The notes: generated from the sequence alone by a model not told the origin. DNA of 64,000 nucleotides from Bog-950 sp964615305 (GCA_964615305.1 CAZTNA010000002.1:372001-436000); one strand, 5' to 3'. Positions 35,786 through 45,278 are shown, numbered from the stretch's first letter. Numbers and translations: made by a program.

Positions 35786-36586
35786 TTATAGCTTCTTCAT
35801 AGCTTCTTTCATTTCGGTAAGCTTTTGCTTAGTGTGTTGAGCAAAATCTCCCTGCATCATCCAGTTATAGTACCCCGGATCTGAGCGTAAAACATCTTCC
35901 ACACCTTTGCCTTTATACTTACCAAAGTTAAACACCGGCTTACCCCTCTGATACACAAAACGCCTTCCACTATCTATTACTCTTTCTTCATTTGTAAATT
36001 CATGTAAAAAAGAAACATCGGGCTTCAAGTCAGGAGAATACTTTTCTAACTGAGCAACTAAAACTTCATATGTTGCTTTTGTATCTGCTTCTGCGCTGTG
36101 TGCATTAGTTAAATCTTTATCGCAATAAAATTTATATGCTGCTTCTAGCGTACGTTTCTCAAACAAGGTGTAAATACGATGTACATCAATAAGTGCTCGG
36201 TTGTCTATGCTAAAGTTTATACCTACCCTTATAAATTCTTCAAGCAACATAGGCACGTCAAACCGATTACTATTAAAGCCGGCCAAGTCGCATGGGTTTA
36301 AGAAATCAAACAACTCACCGGACTTATCTGCAAAGGTGGGTGATGTAATTACATCTTCATCGTAAATACCGTGCACCTGCGATGCCTCTATTGGAATTGG
36401 AATAGTTGGGTTAATACGGTAAGTTTTGTTCTCGTTGCTCCCATTTGTATTTATACGCAGTATGCTAATTTCTACTATCCTGTCTTTGGCAACATCAACG
36501 CCAGTACTTTCAAGATCGAAAAATGCAAGTGGCTTTTTTAGGTTGAGTTTATGGGCAGTTTTCCCAAATAGATCGAGCTGATTCAT
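35786..36586 (-). CDS. DnaQ-like 3'-5' exonuclease (DEDDh)
   Basis: I start at 36586 (MNQLDLFG), because the thirteen residues upstream overlap the preceding leader and match nothing. The 266-residue product has a DEDDh exonuclease domain: FFDLESTG supplies D24 and E26, GFNSNRFDVPML supplies D110, and AHSAEADTKAT supplies H163 and D168. A C-terminal piece, VFNFGKYKGKGVEDVLRSDPGYYNWMM, is the SLOG/RNaseT-associated short domain often fused to such exonucleases in Bacteroidota. The role may be a DNA polymerase III epsilon-like proofreader or a nuclease in repair or RNA turnover; it is not fused to a polymerase. It is convergent with the DUF62 gene and 50 bases downstream of the CotH-domain cargo gene on the same strand. 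Confidence 0.9.
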   Translation of the reverse strand: MNQLDLFGKTAHKLNLKKPLAFFDLESTGVDVAKDRIVEISILRINTNGSNENKTYRINPTIPIPIEASQVHGIYDEDVITSPTFADKSGELFDFLNPCDLAGFNSNRFDVPMLLEEFIRVGINFSIDNRALIDVHRIYTLFEKRTLEAAYKFYCDKDLTNAHSAEADTKATYEVLVAQLEKYSPDLKPDVSFLHEFTNEERVIDSGRRFVYQRGKPVFNFGKYKGKGVEDVLRSDPGYYNWMMQGDFAQHTKQKLTEMKEAMKKL

Positions 36587-36636
36587 TAAAGTGTTTTGAA
36601 AGGAAAAATTTTGAAACTTATACAAACTAATTTTAG

Positions 36637-39339
36637 TTACTGCTTAACAAATCTCCGGGTTACAACTCGGCTCTCAAGATTTATCTCCAGTATATATACA
36701 CCAGGCACCAATGTTTCAACCGAAGCAATAATACTCGATGAAGCAGATACGGATTGCCGCAGCATACTTCTACCTGAAATATCAAAAATTTTCAGGTTCG
36801 AAATATTACCCCTAGAACTATAAATTCTTAACATATCATTTACAGGATTTGGCAAAACTGAAATTACTTCATCATCTTCTCTTTCCAAATCATAACTGGT
36901 AACAAAGATTCTTAGTGAATCTGTAGTTGTACACCCTAACGAATCAGTAACCACATGTGTAACTACGAAATCTCCAAAAGGCGAACTATAAACATGCGAA
37001 GGATTAGCTGCTGTGCTGCTATCACCATCTCCAAAATACCATAGAATGTTTTCTGCAACACTATCAATTGTAAAAAAGCTATACAAGTTGCCCGAAGTAG
37101 TAAAACCTATAGTAGCATCAGGTAGTGCCTGTTCAGTAACTTGCACTTGTGCTGTAGCTGTGCAGTTTAATGTATCTGACACGGTTACCCAATAATTTCC
37201 GCTCTGAGAAACGAGAATCGAAGAAATTGTATCACCACTATTCCATAAATAACTGGCAAAATTGCCAGCTTGCAAAACTACTTCGGTTCCCTCACAAACA
37301 GTAGTGTCATTTCCTAAATTCACCGCAGGCAGCGGTGTAAATTCGACATTTACTTCATCGGTACCGGAACACCCAAATTCATCACTTACGGTTACATGGT
37401 ACGTTCCGCTCTGCGTTGGCTGAATTGTTTGCTGAGCTTCTCCGCTACTCCATATATAGCTATCATACACCCCTGCGTTTAACTGGACACTTTTGCCGAA
37501 ACAAAGTGAAGTATCGTTGCCTGCTACAGGGTAATAGCTTAGTACTGGGAAAGAATAAATAGCTGAGTCAAGCCAATGAAAACGAAGAATCAATCCAAGT
37601 TTTAATCGTTGGATTTCTTCTGAATAGTTTTGAGGAATTGGTGCAGGTTGAGGCCAGGTGGCTACTCCCAAAATTTGCCAGGTTTCAAAATTTCTCTGTT
37701 GTGCCGAATCAATATAAGCAACAGTAGAATCAATAAATGCAAAAAGCGAATCGAGATGCAGAAATGATTGACGCAGAGTGTTCCATCGGCAACGCAAATG
37801 CTTCTTAAAAAGCGTGTCTGACATCATTCGCTCCCAGTAAGCAGGCATGCCTGCTCCGGAACAAACGTATCCGAACTCATATCCCCAACCGGTGGCGTCA
37901 TCACCACCGCAATAATTAGCATTTCCCCATGCAATATCGTAATCCCATACCGGGCCGGCTTTTAGTTTACCCCCTTTACTAAATTTATCTTTGTAGAAAA
38001 AAGAACTCAAGCGATAGCCATCTACGTTCTTACTCATTTCATTAATAAGCATGTCGTCCATAAATGTTCGCTCTCCGGCAAAACGCCTGAACCCTATTCC
38101 TGTATCCTGATAACTTGTTCCGAACAAAGCAGTTTCAAAGCTGTCAACATATCGTTGAATATAGTCTTCTTGTTGGGGCTGTATATCTGTCTCTTTAGGA
38201 TATTCGAATTGAAAATACACAGCATCGCCAGTAGGGTTTTGCGGGGGAAAATTAGAGTAAAATCCCGCACCGCCACTTCCGGTAAATTTGTCAATCTTAA
38301 TTATATATCCACCGGTTACATCGTTCCCTGTAGTATCATCGGATTCTAGTTTAGCAATATCAACACGGTTTTTGTCGCGCTTTATTTTCTCCATTAATAT
38401 ATAAACTCCTAAATACTGCCCATTGATAAATAGTTCGCAGTAGCGTGTGCGTGCTGCATAATGACCCATGCGGTTAAACAGCTCGTAGCTGAGAACATTT
38501 CGCATAAGAGTTTTATCATAATAGCTGGCTGAAAGAATCCAATCACTTTCAGCAGGCATACCCAATAGCGAAGTGTCAATTTCGTTGTTTGCTGTGTCCC
38601 ATGTCTCGAAACCATAAGTTGGTTTGGGAGCAGCACCTGATGAAGATCCTCTCAATTCAATACCAATGTTGCCCATGTACGCAAACACTGAATCATTACT
38701 ATAGTTTAAACTACCTGCACCATTATCAATAATGCTAAATGCTGCTGCTATTTTTGGATCATCAGGTATAGCCTGTCCGTTTGTATTAATTTTTATTATC
38801 GGCAAATTACTGTGTATTACAGGATATGGAACGGCCGGCCCTGAACCAAACCGGATGGTCCAACTTATAACCGAACCTTGGTCTTGCGGATAACTATCGC
38901 GTATGCGCAGTTGCCAAACACCCGAGCCCGCTTGCCCATTATTAAACAAGCCCAAATCACCCATAGGCTTAAAACTACCTGTAAAGGGTGCACTTCCAGA
39001 GGCAATAGGTGTAGTATAAGTATTTTTAAATCCTGTGTTGGTAAAATTATCACCATCACCACCTACACCGCTTAAAAGAAGCACATCGGTTCCGTCTGGA
39101 GATATTAAGTGAATTTCCAAGTCAGAATCCCACGTATGATTAACATTGATAGTTACTTTTTCGAAACCCCAAGAAGTATTAATCTGCGGAAAGTTTAGCG
39201 ATGAAACTGAACAGTTGTAAGTATGCCAAGCTCCATCATCCGGAATAGCACCACCAGCACCCGTAAAACTTTGCGTTTGCCCTACTAAACGCATACAAAC
39301 AAACAAGTAAACAACGAATATAGATCCTTTATTTAGCAT
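36637..39339 (-). CDS. Secreted CotH-domain protein with P domain, PKD domain and T9SS sorting domain
   Basis: The 900-residue product begins with a hydrophobic signal segment (residues 5-20). A proprotein-convertase P domain follows (about 25-170, with NHTWDSDLEIHLISPDGT and SGVWQLRIRD). Then comes a CotH kinase-like domain (about 180-590, with IELRGSSSG, NVLSYELFNRMG and VYILMEKIKRDKNRVDI, the last containing the predicted catalytic E-K-D region). Two Ig-like surface repeats of the SYIWSSGEAQQTI / SYLWNSGDTISSI type follow (about 620-760), then a PKD domain (WYFGDGDSST, about 770-810), and finally a T9SS type A tail (830-900). CotH domains phosphorylate proteins in spore coats and scaffold cellulosomes, so a surface protein kinase or scaffold is possible. 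It is encoded 14 bases downstream of the OmpA/PorE-like gene and two genes downstream of PorP/SprF. Confidence 0.9.
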   Translation of the reverse strand: MLNKGSIFVVYLFVCMRLVGQTQSFTGAGGAIPDDGAWHTYNCSVSSLNFPQINTSWGFEKVTINVNHTWDSDLEIHLISPDGTDVLLLSGVGGDGDNFTNTGFKNTYTTPIASGSAPFTGSFKPMGDLGLFNNGQAGSGVWQLRIRDSYPQDQGSVISWTIRFGSGPAVPYPVIHSNLPIIKINTNGQAIPDDPKIAAAFSIIDNGAGSLNYSNDSVFAYMGNIGIELRGSSSGAAPKPTYGFETWDTANNEIDTSLLGMPAESDWILSASYYDKTLMRNVLSYELFNRMGHYAARTRYCELFINGQYLGVYILMEKIKRDKNRVDIAKLESDDTTGNDVTGGYIIKIDKFTGSGGAGFYSNFPPQNPTGDAVYFQFEYPKETDIQPQQEDYIQRYVDSFETALFGTSYQDTGIGFRRFAGERTFMDDMLINEMSKNVDGYRLSSFFYKDKFSKGGKLKAGPVWDYDIAWGNANYCGGDDATGWGYEFGYVCSGAGMPAYWERMMSDTLFKKHLRCRWNTLRQSFLHLDSLFAFIDSTVAYIDSAQQRNFETWQILGVATWPQPAPIPQNYSEEIQRLKLGLILRFHWLDSAIYSFPVLSYYPVAGNDTSLCFGKSVQLNAGVYDSYIWSSGEAQQTIQPTQSGTYHVTVSDEFGCSGTDEVNVEFTPLPAVNLGNDTTVCEGTEVVLQAGNFASYLWNSGDTISSILVSQSGNYWVTVSDTLNCTATAQVQVTEQALPDATIGFTTSGNLYSFFTIDSVAENILWYFGDGDSSTAANPSHVYSSPFGDFVVTHVVTDSLGCTTTDSLRIFVTSYDLEREDDEVISVLPNPVNDMLRIYSSRGNISNLKIFDISGRSMLRQSVSASSSIIASVETLVPGVYILEINLESRVVTRRFVKQ

Positions 39340-39353
39340 GATTCTCTACCTAG

Positions 39354-41402
39354 TTATTCTCCGTAAAATAGTTTCCCATCTAACTCACCCACAATTTTAA
39401 ACTCTGTTCTTCTATTTAACTGGTGGCAAGAACAGTCGCCACTTTGATCTTGAGGGCAATCAGCATATTTATTACAGTCGTCTAAAGTTTTGGTTTCACC
39501 ATAGCCCTTGGCAGTAATTCGTTCTTTGGGAATTCCCTTATCGTTAATCAAGTAGCTGACACAACTCTCTGCACGTTTTTGCGAAAGGTTCAAGTTGTAT
39601 TCGTCACTACCACGAACATCGGTATGCGAACTGAGTTCAATAATTATTGTTGGGTTTTCAATAAGGATATTATAAAGAGTATCAAGAGTAGTTTTTGACT
39701 CTACACGCAGATCCCACTTATCAAAATCATAGTAAATGTTGTTGAGGCGGTAAGCTTTGTTTTTCTCTAGTTTTTTTAAAAAAATATCTACTACCTGAGT
39801 ATCGCTTTGGGTTAAACCAACTGTGGCGAACTGTTGCGATGAAGCAAAGTATCCATCTAAACTTGCGCTTACCTTATACAACTTATCAGGTTTCAGGTTA
39901 AAAAAATATGGAGTTTCACCTCTTGAACTATCTGTTGCTATAATTAAATCAGTTTCGGTAGTTTTATCTCCCCGCAGCGATAGATTAACAGCTGCGCCTG
40001 TAAGTGCTTGTTTTGTAGCATCATCAATCACGCGACCTTTCACCGCTAAAAAGAACCTTCGGTCGTACTTGTAACTGAATATATCAAAGCAACAAGTTTT
40101 TCCGCGCACAGAAAAAATACCCGGACGGTTACTTACCAAATATCCTTCTTCATTACTCTTACCAAACCTAAAGTAGTTATCATCGCATGAAGAGTTGAAA
40201 GGAGCTCCAAGGTTTTCAGCACTGTTATTAAACTTACCTGTAACATCACACTGTGTTTTAAAAACATCTGCACCTCCCATGCTAATAAAGCCGTTGCTGC
40301 TGAAATACAGCGTTAAACTTTTAGAATCATAAAACGGAGTAACCTCATCGCGATCTGTATTTACTTTACTACCCAGATTTCGTGGCGTTCCAAATTCACC
40401 CTTCTTATTTACAGTACTAGAGTAAATATCAGTGCCGCCTCTGCCCCCTTCTCGATTCGAAACAAAATACAGAACATCACTACCATTAGCCCCTTTTGCA
40501 TAAAAAGGTTGAGTATTGGATGAACCTTTCAGATTTATTTCTTCACCTAATGGCTTCCCTGTACTCCATTCAGTGCCCTTCAACTCACTCATATATATAT
40601 TACAAACCGGGCGCATTAAGCCACCATCGCAAATGGTGTAGAAAAACCGGGTACCTTCTTCATTAAATGCAGGGTTAGAAATATGTTTACCGTCAACACT
40701 AAAAGTTTTTACTTGTTGCTTTTCAGAGTACGTTTCGCCTTTTAATTGGCTAGAATACATTTTCATCAACACGTTCTCCTTCTTCGCATCGCTCTTATCA
40801 TTTTTTATCCATAGTACTGTGTCACTATTTATAGAAGCAAAGTATAACACATCTCCACGTAAAGCAGGTGCCATGTCACCATAATTAGAATTTATCTCTT
40901 TACCTAAATGATTGATTTTTACAAAAGGGTCAGGCTTAGATTCTTTTAATGCAAAGTTACAACCATCAGCCTCAATACGTGCCCACTTTTTCATTTTGAC
41001 AGCATCTTCTTCTTTGTAAGACTTAATAAATCGTTTAAACATAGCGGCTGCTTCTTCGTACTTACCTTGCATTTTAGTAGTAACTGCAGCATAGTAAAGT
41101 GCAGTGGGGTAAAAGGTAGAATCGGCAGCATGACACATTCCAAAATACTTCGCTGCATTTTCATAATCTCTTGCAAGCGAGTACGATTGTGCCAGATTAA
41201 ACAGCACACTTTTCTCTTCCGGGTTGTTTTTCAGCACTTCCAGATATAGATCAGTAGCTGAAAAAATACTGCCTTCTTTAAATGCAGCATCGGCAGCAGC
41301 CATGTACTTTTTCTTATTGTATTTCTCGTCAGCCCGAGCAGAAGTCAGACAAAATATAAAAAATAAAAGACAAAAGACGATAGACTTAAGATTTGTTTTC
41401 AT
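39354..41402 (-). CDS. PorE-like protein: TPR, propeller, CarboxypepD_reg and OmpA domains
   Basis: The start at 41402 opens a Sec signal peptide (MKTNLKSIVFCLLFFIFCLTSARA); the frame's first four residues are dispensable. The 682-residue product contains TPR helices (about 30-150), a WD40-like PD40 beta-propeller (about 165-450, with FNEEGTRFFYTI, YFVSNREGG and YFSSNGF repeats), a carboxypeptidase-regulatory-like domain (about 470-560) and a C-terminal OmpA peptidoglycan-binding domain with IYYDFDKWDL and SSHTDVRGSDEYNLNLSQ. The same domain order occurs in PorE of the T9SS. No clear lipobox (the cleavage site reads SARA), unlike lipoprotein PorE. The gene follows porP/sprF by 161 bases and precedes a T9SS cargo gene, suggesting one T9SS accessory unit. 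Confidence 0.9.
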   Translation of the reverse strand: MKTNLKSIVFCLLFFIFCLTSARADEKYNKKKYMAAADAAFKEGSIFSATDLYLEVLKNNPEEKSVLFNLAQSYSLARDYENAAKYFGMCHAADSTFYPTALYYAAVTTKMQGKYEEAAAMFKRFIKSYKEEDAVKMKKWARIEADGCNFALKESKPDPFVKINHLGKEINSNYGDMAPALRGDVLYFASINSDTVLWIKNDKSDAKKENVLMKMYSSQLKGETYSEKQQVKTFSVDGKHISNPAFNEEGTRFFYTICDGGLMRPVCNIYMSELKGTEWSTGKPLGEEINLKGSSNTQPFYAKGANGSDVLYFVSNREGGRGGTDIYSSTVNKKGEFGTPRNLGSKVNTDRDEVTPFYDSKSLTLYFSSNGFISMGGADVFKTQCDVTGKFNNSAENLGAPFNSSCDDNYFRFGKSNEEGYLVSNRPGIFSVRGKTCCFDIFSYKYDRRFFLAVKGRVIDDATKQALTGAAVNLSLRGDKTTETDLIIATDSSRGETPYFFNLKPDKLYKVSASLDGYFASSQQFATVGLTQSDTQVVDIFLKKLEKNKAYRLNNIYYDFDKWDLRVESKTTLDTLYNILIENPTIIIELSSHTDVRGSDEYNLNLSQKRAESCVSYLINDKGIPKERITAKGYGETKTLDDCNKYADCPQDQSGDCSCHQLNRRTEFKIVGELDGKLFYGE

Positions 41403-41563
41403 TTTCAAAATCACCTTGAATAATTGTTTAAATCAAAAACAATGGAACATTCACAATACCGATTGCTGTTACTGACATTGATTAAAATATTCTTTACCAG
41501 TTCAATAATGTGTATCAGCATTCTATTTCTTATCGTGTTACTATGATTTTTGTCTTTCATGGT

Positions 41564-42613
41564 TTACATCATAGGGCAAGGAACCAAAATAGGATAACTG
41601 AGTTTTTTCGATTTAATAAATCCTGTATAAATAATAGCCAACTCAAACGCTCCGCGGCTTTGATTTGCCGTTTTAAGCGTTGAAGTAGTAATATCATACG
41701 CAAACATGGCGCGCACCCGGTAGTACTCCACTGCAGCAGAAATTGCGGCTGCGTCTTTAACCCTGTACCACCCTCCTATTCCAACTATAGCATCACTCTT
41801 ACCGGCTTTGATATGGTACTCAAATCCGGTTCCGAAGTTTATTTCCATAGCCTTGTTTTGATACTGGAAAATAAAATTGGGGGTTATGTAAAAGTTATTG
41901 GCTGCTTTAATTCTTAGCCCTTCATGCACAGTAAAACGCAGGGGTAGTTTTACAGTTTTGTCATTTAAAAAACTCTCTTTCGGCTGTACTAAATGATAAA
42001 CCGTTAACCCTGTCATCATGCTTACCCTGTCGTTAAATGTAGATTGATGTAAAATTCCGGCTTGCATATCGAAGTAACCGGCATTGGCTTTGCCAAAATT
42101 TTCATTATTGCTTTGACCCAAGTCAAAGTCAGTACCGTTGAACTGCGAAGGAAACGCTATTTGCTGCCACTTTAAACTTTTATTGGTATAACCAAGTTGC
42201 ACACCCAGCCCAATAAAATGGCGATGGTTTCTGTCTAACCCTTTGTGGAATGCGGCTGACAGCATACCGCTATTCATATTTATCTTACCATCACCACTTT
42301 GGTCGCCAACAAAAAGCCCGCCTACTGCAAAAATATCGTTCGGCAACAGCGTTTGAAGCAACTTAATGTCAAATGAAGCTGAATAGGTTGAGTAAACTGC
42401 AGGTGTAGTGATACTACGTAACTGGTTGCGGTAAATACCAGCCACGCGATAACTACCATCAAAACTTCCGGTAAGTGCCGGATTTAAATTAAGCGGACTG
42501 GCATAAAACATGCTAAAATGTATGTCTTGAGCTGAGAGCTTATTGGAAACAAGAATACCCAATGCTATAGCAGCAAACAATAGACAGGTGGCGAAACGTA
42601 TAAGTATTTTCAA
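41564..42613 (-). CDS. Type IX secretion system membrane protein, PorP/SprF family
   Basis: PorP/SprF proteins are outer-membrane beta-barrels that capture T9SS products at the surface; paralogues usually sit beside the cargo they serve. The 349-residue product has a signal peptide (ends near NKLSAQ) and then the family opening DIHFSMFYASPLNLNPALTG, followed by repeated AAFHKGLDRNHRHFIGLGVQLGY-type amphipathic strands. The start codon is TTG at 42613: the frame has an in-frame stop upstream and no ATG before the signal peptide. The C-terminus is a short proline-rich PILVPCPMM rather than the usual aromatic end. The 293-base divergent gap to glnN holds its promoter. Confidence 0.9.
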   Translation of the reverse strand: MKILIRFATCLLFAAIALGILVSNKLSAQDIHFSMFYASPLNLNPALTGSFDGSYRVAGIYRNQLRSITTPAVYSTYSASFDIKLLQTLLPNDIFAVGGLFVGDQSGDGKINMNSGMLSAAFHKGLDRNHRHFIGLGVQLGYTNKSLKWQQIAFPSQFNGTDFDLGQSNNENFGKANAGYFDMQAGILHQSTFNDRVSMMTGLTVYHLVQPKESFLNDKTVKLPLRFTVHEGLRIKAANNFYITPNFIFQYQNKAMEINFGTGFEYHIKAGKSDAIVGIGGWYRVKDAAAISAAVEYYRVRAMFAYDITTSTLKTANQSRGAFELAIIYTGFIKSKKLSYPILVPCPMM

Positions 42614-42906
42614 ACGACAAGCGGTTTAAATGCGATTTGAAAATAGAATTTTTTTGAAGAGATAACCCCGAAAGCAATTAAATGTAAGCATAGAAACCCA
42701 CTGAATAATGTGAGTCAAACACAACAGCAAAACAATCACTTTAGTAATATATATATGTGTAATATATTTTAGTGTAGGCTACAATATTTGAGTTATTCTC
42801 AAGAATAATCACAATTTGTTTATATTATTTTGCTTGTCTAGGCATATTTTTCAGTTCAAAATATATTTTCGCGCCTGATTCTAAAAACTAAAACAAAAAT
42901 AAACGT
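42614..42906. other. Divergent intergenic region between porP/sprF and glnN
   Basis: AT-rich, with an alternating TATATA tract near 42750 that is probably flexible DNA. It holds the perfect inverted repeat at 42793-42808 and a -7-like box TATATTTTCGCG at 42862-42873, about 33 bases before the glnN ATG. No RNA gene is visible. Confidence 0.6.
42793..42808. promoter_or_regulatory. Inverted repeat upstream of glnN, possible operator
   Basis: TTATTCT and AGAATAA are exact reverse complements separated by CA, lying about 55 bases upstream of the -7-like box of glnN. The position suits an activator binding site, but the arms are A/T rich and chance is not excluded. Confidence 0.4.
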
Positions 42907-45099
42907 ATGTCAACCTCTCGTAAAAATGCCGTGCAAACGGTTGTTAACCGCGATGTAGTTCCACCTCGCATAGCTGGAACAAAAGTAAGTGAGTATTATG
43001 CCGGAAATGTGTTTAACGACACAGCCATGCGCGAGTATTTGAGCGAAGATGCCTATAAGGCGGTGAAAAACGCCATGAAAACCGGTACTAAAATAAGTAG
43101 AGAAATAGCCGATGCGGTGGCCGCAGGTATGAAAACCTGGGCTATGAACAAAGGGGCTACTTCGTACACACACTGGTTTCAACCACTTACCGGTCTTACT
43201 GCCGAAAAACACGACATGTTTTTTATGCCTAAAGGCGATGGAGCTGTTGAAGTATTTAGTGGTGATGCCTTAGTTCAGCAAGAACCTGATGCTTCTTCCT
43301 TTCCTAGCGGAGGTATCCGCGCTACTTTTGAAGCCCGTGGTTACACTGCTTGGGATCCTGGCTCTCCTGCGTTTATTATGGAAATTGGAGAAGGCAAAAC
43401 GCTTTGTATTCCAACCATTTTTATCTCTTATACCGGTGAATCGCTTGACTACAAGGCCCCCTTGCTGAAAGCATCTCACTTTTTAGAGGAAGCTGCTTTA
43501 CCTGTAGTAAACATGTTTGATAAAGAAGCTACCCGTGTTACTGCTACATTAGGATGGGAACAAGAATATTTTTTAATTGACGAAGCACTTTTCTATCAGC
43601 GTCAGGACTTAATGTTTGCCGGACGTACTGTTGTAGGAGCTGCGCCACAAAAAGGGCAGCAGTTTGAAGACCATTACTTTGGCTCTATACCTGAGCGGGT
43701 ATATGCTTACATGCTCGACCTGGAAACTGAGTGCCATAAATTGGGAATTCCGGTTCGTACACGTCACAACGAAGTAGCTCCAGCTCAGTTTGAATGTGCC
43801 CCTATGTTTGAAGAAGTGAACGTAGCTGTTGACCACAACTCTTTGTTAATGGACTTAATGGAACGTGTGGCGCGCAGGCATAAGCTGCGTGTTTTGTTGC
43901 ACGAAAAACCTTTTGCCGGAATAAACGGTAGTGGAAAACATAACAACTGGAGTTTAGGCACCGATACAGGAAAAAACTTGTTGTCTCCCGGCAAAACTCC
44001 CAAAAACAATCTTCTGTTTTTAACCTTCTTTGTAAACGTAGTAAAGGCAGTAAACGAGTATGCCGATTTATTGCGGGCTTCTATTGCCTCAGCTAATAAT
44101 GACCACCGATTAGGTGCAAATGAGGCTCCACCTGCAATTATTTCAGTTTTCACAGGTTCGTACATGAACGATGTGTTGAGCGAAATAGAAAAACGTGTGG
44201 CGAAGGGAAAGTATGATGAGCTAAGTAATGCCAACCTAAAACTCGACATCCATAATAAAATACCTGATGTAATGCTCGATAACACCGACCGTAACCGTAC
44301 GTCACCCTTTGCTTTTACCGGTAACAAGTTTGAGTTTCGTGCGGTGGGTTCTTCGGCTAACTGCGCGTTGCCAATGACCATTATGAATGCAATCATGGGA
44401 AAACAACTTTTAGAGTTTAAAGTTGAAGTAGATAAACTGGTTAAAGGCGGAGAAGGCAAAGAAGGAGCAATCATGCGTGTGCTTCGCCAGTATATTACTG
44501 ACAGCAAACGTGTACTATTTGAAGGTGACGGCTACAGTGATGCATGGGAAAAAGAAGCCAAAAAACGGGGTTTAAATAATGTAAAAACTACACCTTACGC
44601 GTTAGATTTTTACAATACCAAAAAAGCTAAGGACGCCTTGGTAACAACAGGTATATACAGCGAACGTGAGTTAGAGGCCCGCGTTGAAATTCTTCATCAT
44701 AACTACATTTTAAAGATTGATGCCGAAGCGCGTATTCTTGCAGATATAGCTACCAACCAAATAGTGCCAGCCGCTTTAGACTACATGAACACACTTATTA
44801 CAAATATTAAAGGATTAAAAGACGTAGGTGTAGCTACTACAGCCACTAAAGCTCAAAAAGAAACTGCTGCTACAATTGCTATAAGCGTTAACTCTATAAC
44901 AGAAGCTGTAATAAAAATGAAAGAAGCTGCCGAAAAAGCTCATCATGCAAAAACTACAGCAGATGCATCAAAAGCATATTGCGATAAAGTAAAACCTTAT
45001 TTCGATGAAATACGCAAGCACACGGATTTGCTGGAAACCATTATTGACGATAAAGTTTGGCCGCTGCCAAAATACAGAGAAATGTTGTTTATACGCTAA
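42907..45099 (+). CDS. glnN: Glutamine synthetase type III
   Basis: GlnN makes glutamine from glutamate, ammonia and ATP in the cytosol. The 730-residue length is that of the large dodecameric GSIII class, not the 470-residue GSI. It has the GSIII-specific N-terminal domain (1-150, VPPRIAGTKVSEYYAGNVFND), the catalytic core with YFGSIPERVYAYMLDLE, the histidine/glutamate-rich APAQFECAPMFEEVNVAVDHN that holds metal-binding residues, and the class signature SANNDHRLGANEAPPAI. A C-terminal helical tail follows. The ATG start is followed directly by the expected MSTSRKNAVQ. The gene stands alone with its own terminator and is followed by tRNA-Pro. In Bacteroidota GSIII is usually nitrogen regulated; the inverted repeat at 42793-42808 is a candidate site. 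Confidence 0.97.
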   Translation: MSTSRKNAVQTVVNRDVVPPRIAGTKVSEYYAGNVFNDTAMREYLSEDAYKAVKNAMKTGTKISREIADAVAAGMKTWAMNKGATSYTHWFQPLTGLTAEKHDMFFMPKGDGAVEVFSGDALVQQEPDASSFPSGGIRATFEARGYTAWDPGSPAFIMEIGEGKTLCIPTIFISYTGESLDYKAPLLKASHFLEEAALPVVNMFDKEATRVTATLGWEQEYFLIDEALFYQRQDLMFAGRTVVGAAPQKGQQFEDHYFGSIPERVYAYMLDLETECHKLGIPVRTRHNEVAPAQFECAPMFEEVNVAVDHNSLLMDLMERVARRHKLRVLLHEKPFAGINGSGKHNNWSLGTDTGKNLLSPGKTPKNNLLFLTFFVNVVKAVNEYADLLRASIASANNDHRLGANEAPPAIISVFTGSYMNDVLSEIEKRVAKGKYDELSNANLKLDIHNKIPDVMLDNTDRNRTSPFAFTGNKFEFRAVGSSANCALPMTIMNAIMGKQLLEFKVEVDKLVKGGEGKEGAIMRVLRQYITDSKRVLFEGDGYSDAWEKEAKKRGLNNVKTTPYALDFYNTKKAKDALVTTGIYSERELEARVEILHHNYILKIDAEARILADIATNQIVPAALDYMNTLITNIKGLKDVGVATTATKAQKETAATIAISVNSITEAVIKMKEAAEKAHHAKTTADASKAYCDKVKPYFDEIRKHTDLLETIIDDKVWPLPKYREMLFIR

Positions 45100-45115
45100 A
45101 GTTTTTGAGTCAAAC

Positions 45116-45143
45116 AAAAAACCCGCTGAATGGCGGGTTTTTT
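45116..45143 (+). terminator. Rho-independent terminator of glnN
   Basis: AAAACCCGC and GCGGGTTTT pair around a short TGAATG-like loop, and the stem is followed by TTTTTG. It begins 17 bases after the stop codon. Confidence 0.85.
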
Positions 45144-45174
45144 GTTGTTGCATGCAAATATGTTAAAGTAAAAT

Positions 45175-45200
45175 GGGAGTGGCGTATGCCAACTCCCATC
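45175..45200 (-). terminator. Probable terminator of tRNA-Pro
   Basis: On the minus strand, just past the tRNA 3' end, GGGAGT and ACTCCC pair with an inner GGC/GCC helix, and ATTTTACTTT follows. The stem has one bulged base. Confidence 0.5.
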
Positions 45201-45204
45201 TTAG

Positions 45205-45278
45205 TCTGGGTGACTGGATTCGAACCAGCGACCTCTTGCACCCCATGCAAACGCGCTACCGGGCTGCGCTACACCCAG
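45205..45278 (-). tRNA. tRNA-Pro (anticodon GGG)
   Basis: A full cloverleaf is readable on the minus strand: acceptor arms CTGGGTG/CACCCAG with discriminator A, D-arm AGCGCAGCCCGGTAGCGC of the proline type, anticodon arm TTTGC-ATGGGGT-GCAAG with anticodon GGG after T33, and T-arm GCTGG-TTCGAAT-CCAGT. The 3' CCA is not encoded. The tRNA is antisense to open frames that the plus strand shows here, and those should be ignored. Confidence 0.95.

Noticed and set aside
42745..42775. Alternating TA-rich tract upstream of glnN considered as a repeat or origin element
   Set aside because: It is short, imperfect and in an AT-rich promoter gap; no DnaA boxes or other origin marks are near.
43785..44507. 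240-residue open frame antisense to glnN
   Set aside because: It lies wholly within the highly conserved GSIII catalytic region, has no recognisable motif and no upstream signals; it is a shadow of glnN codon use.
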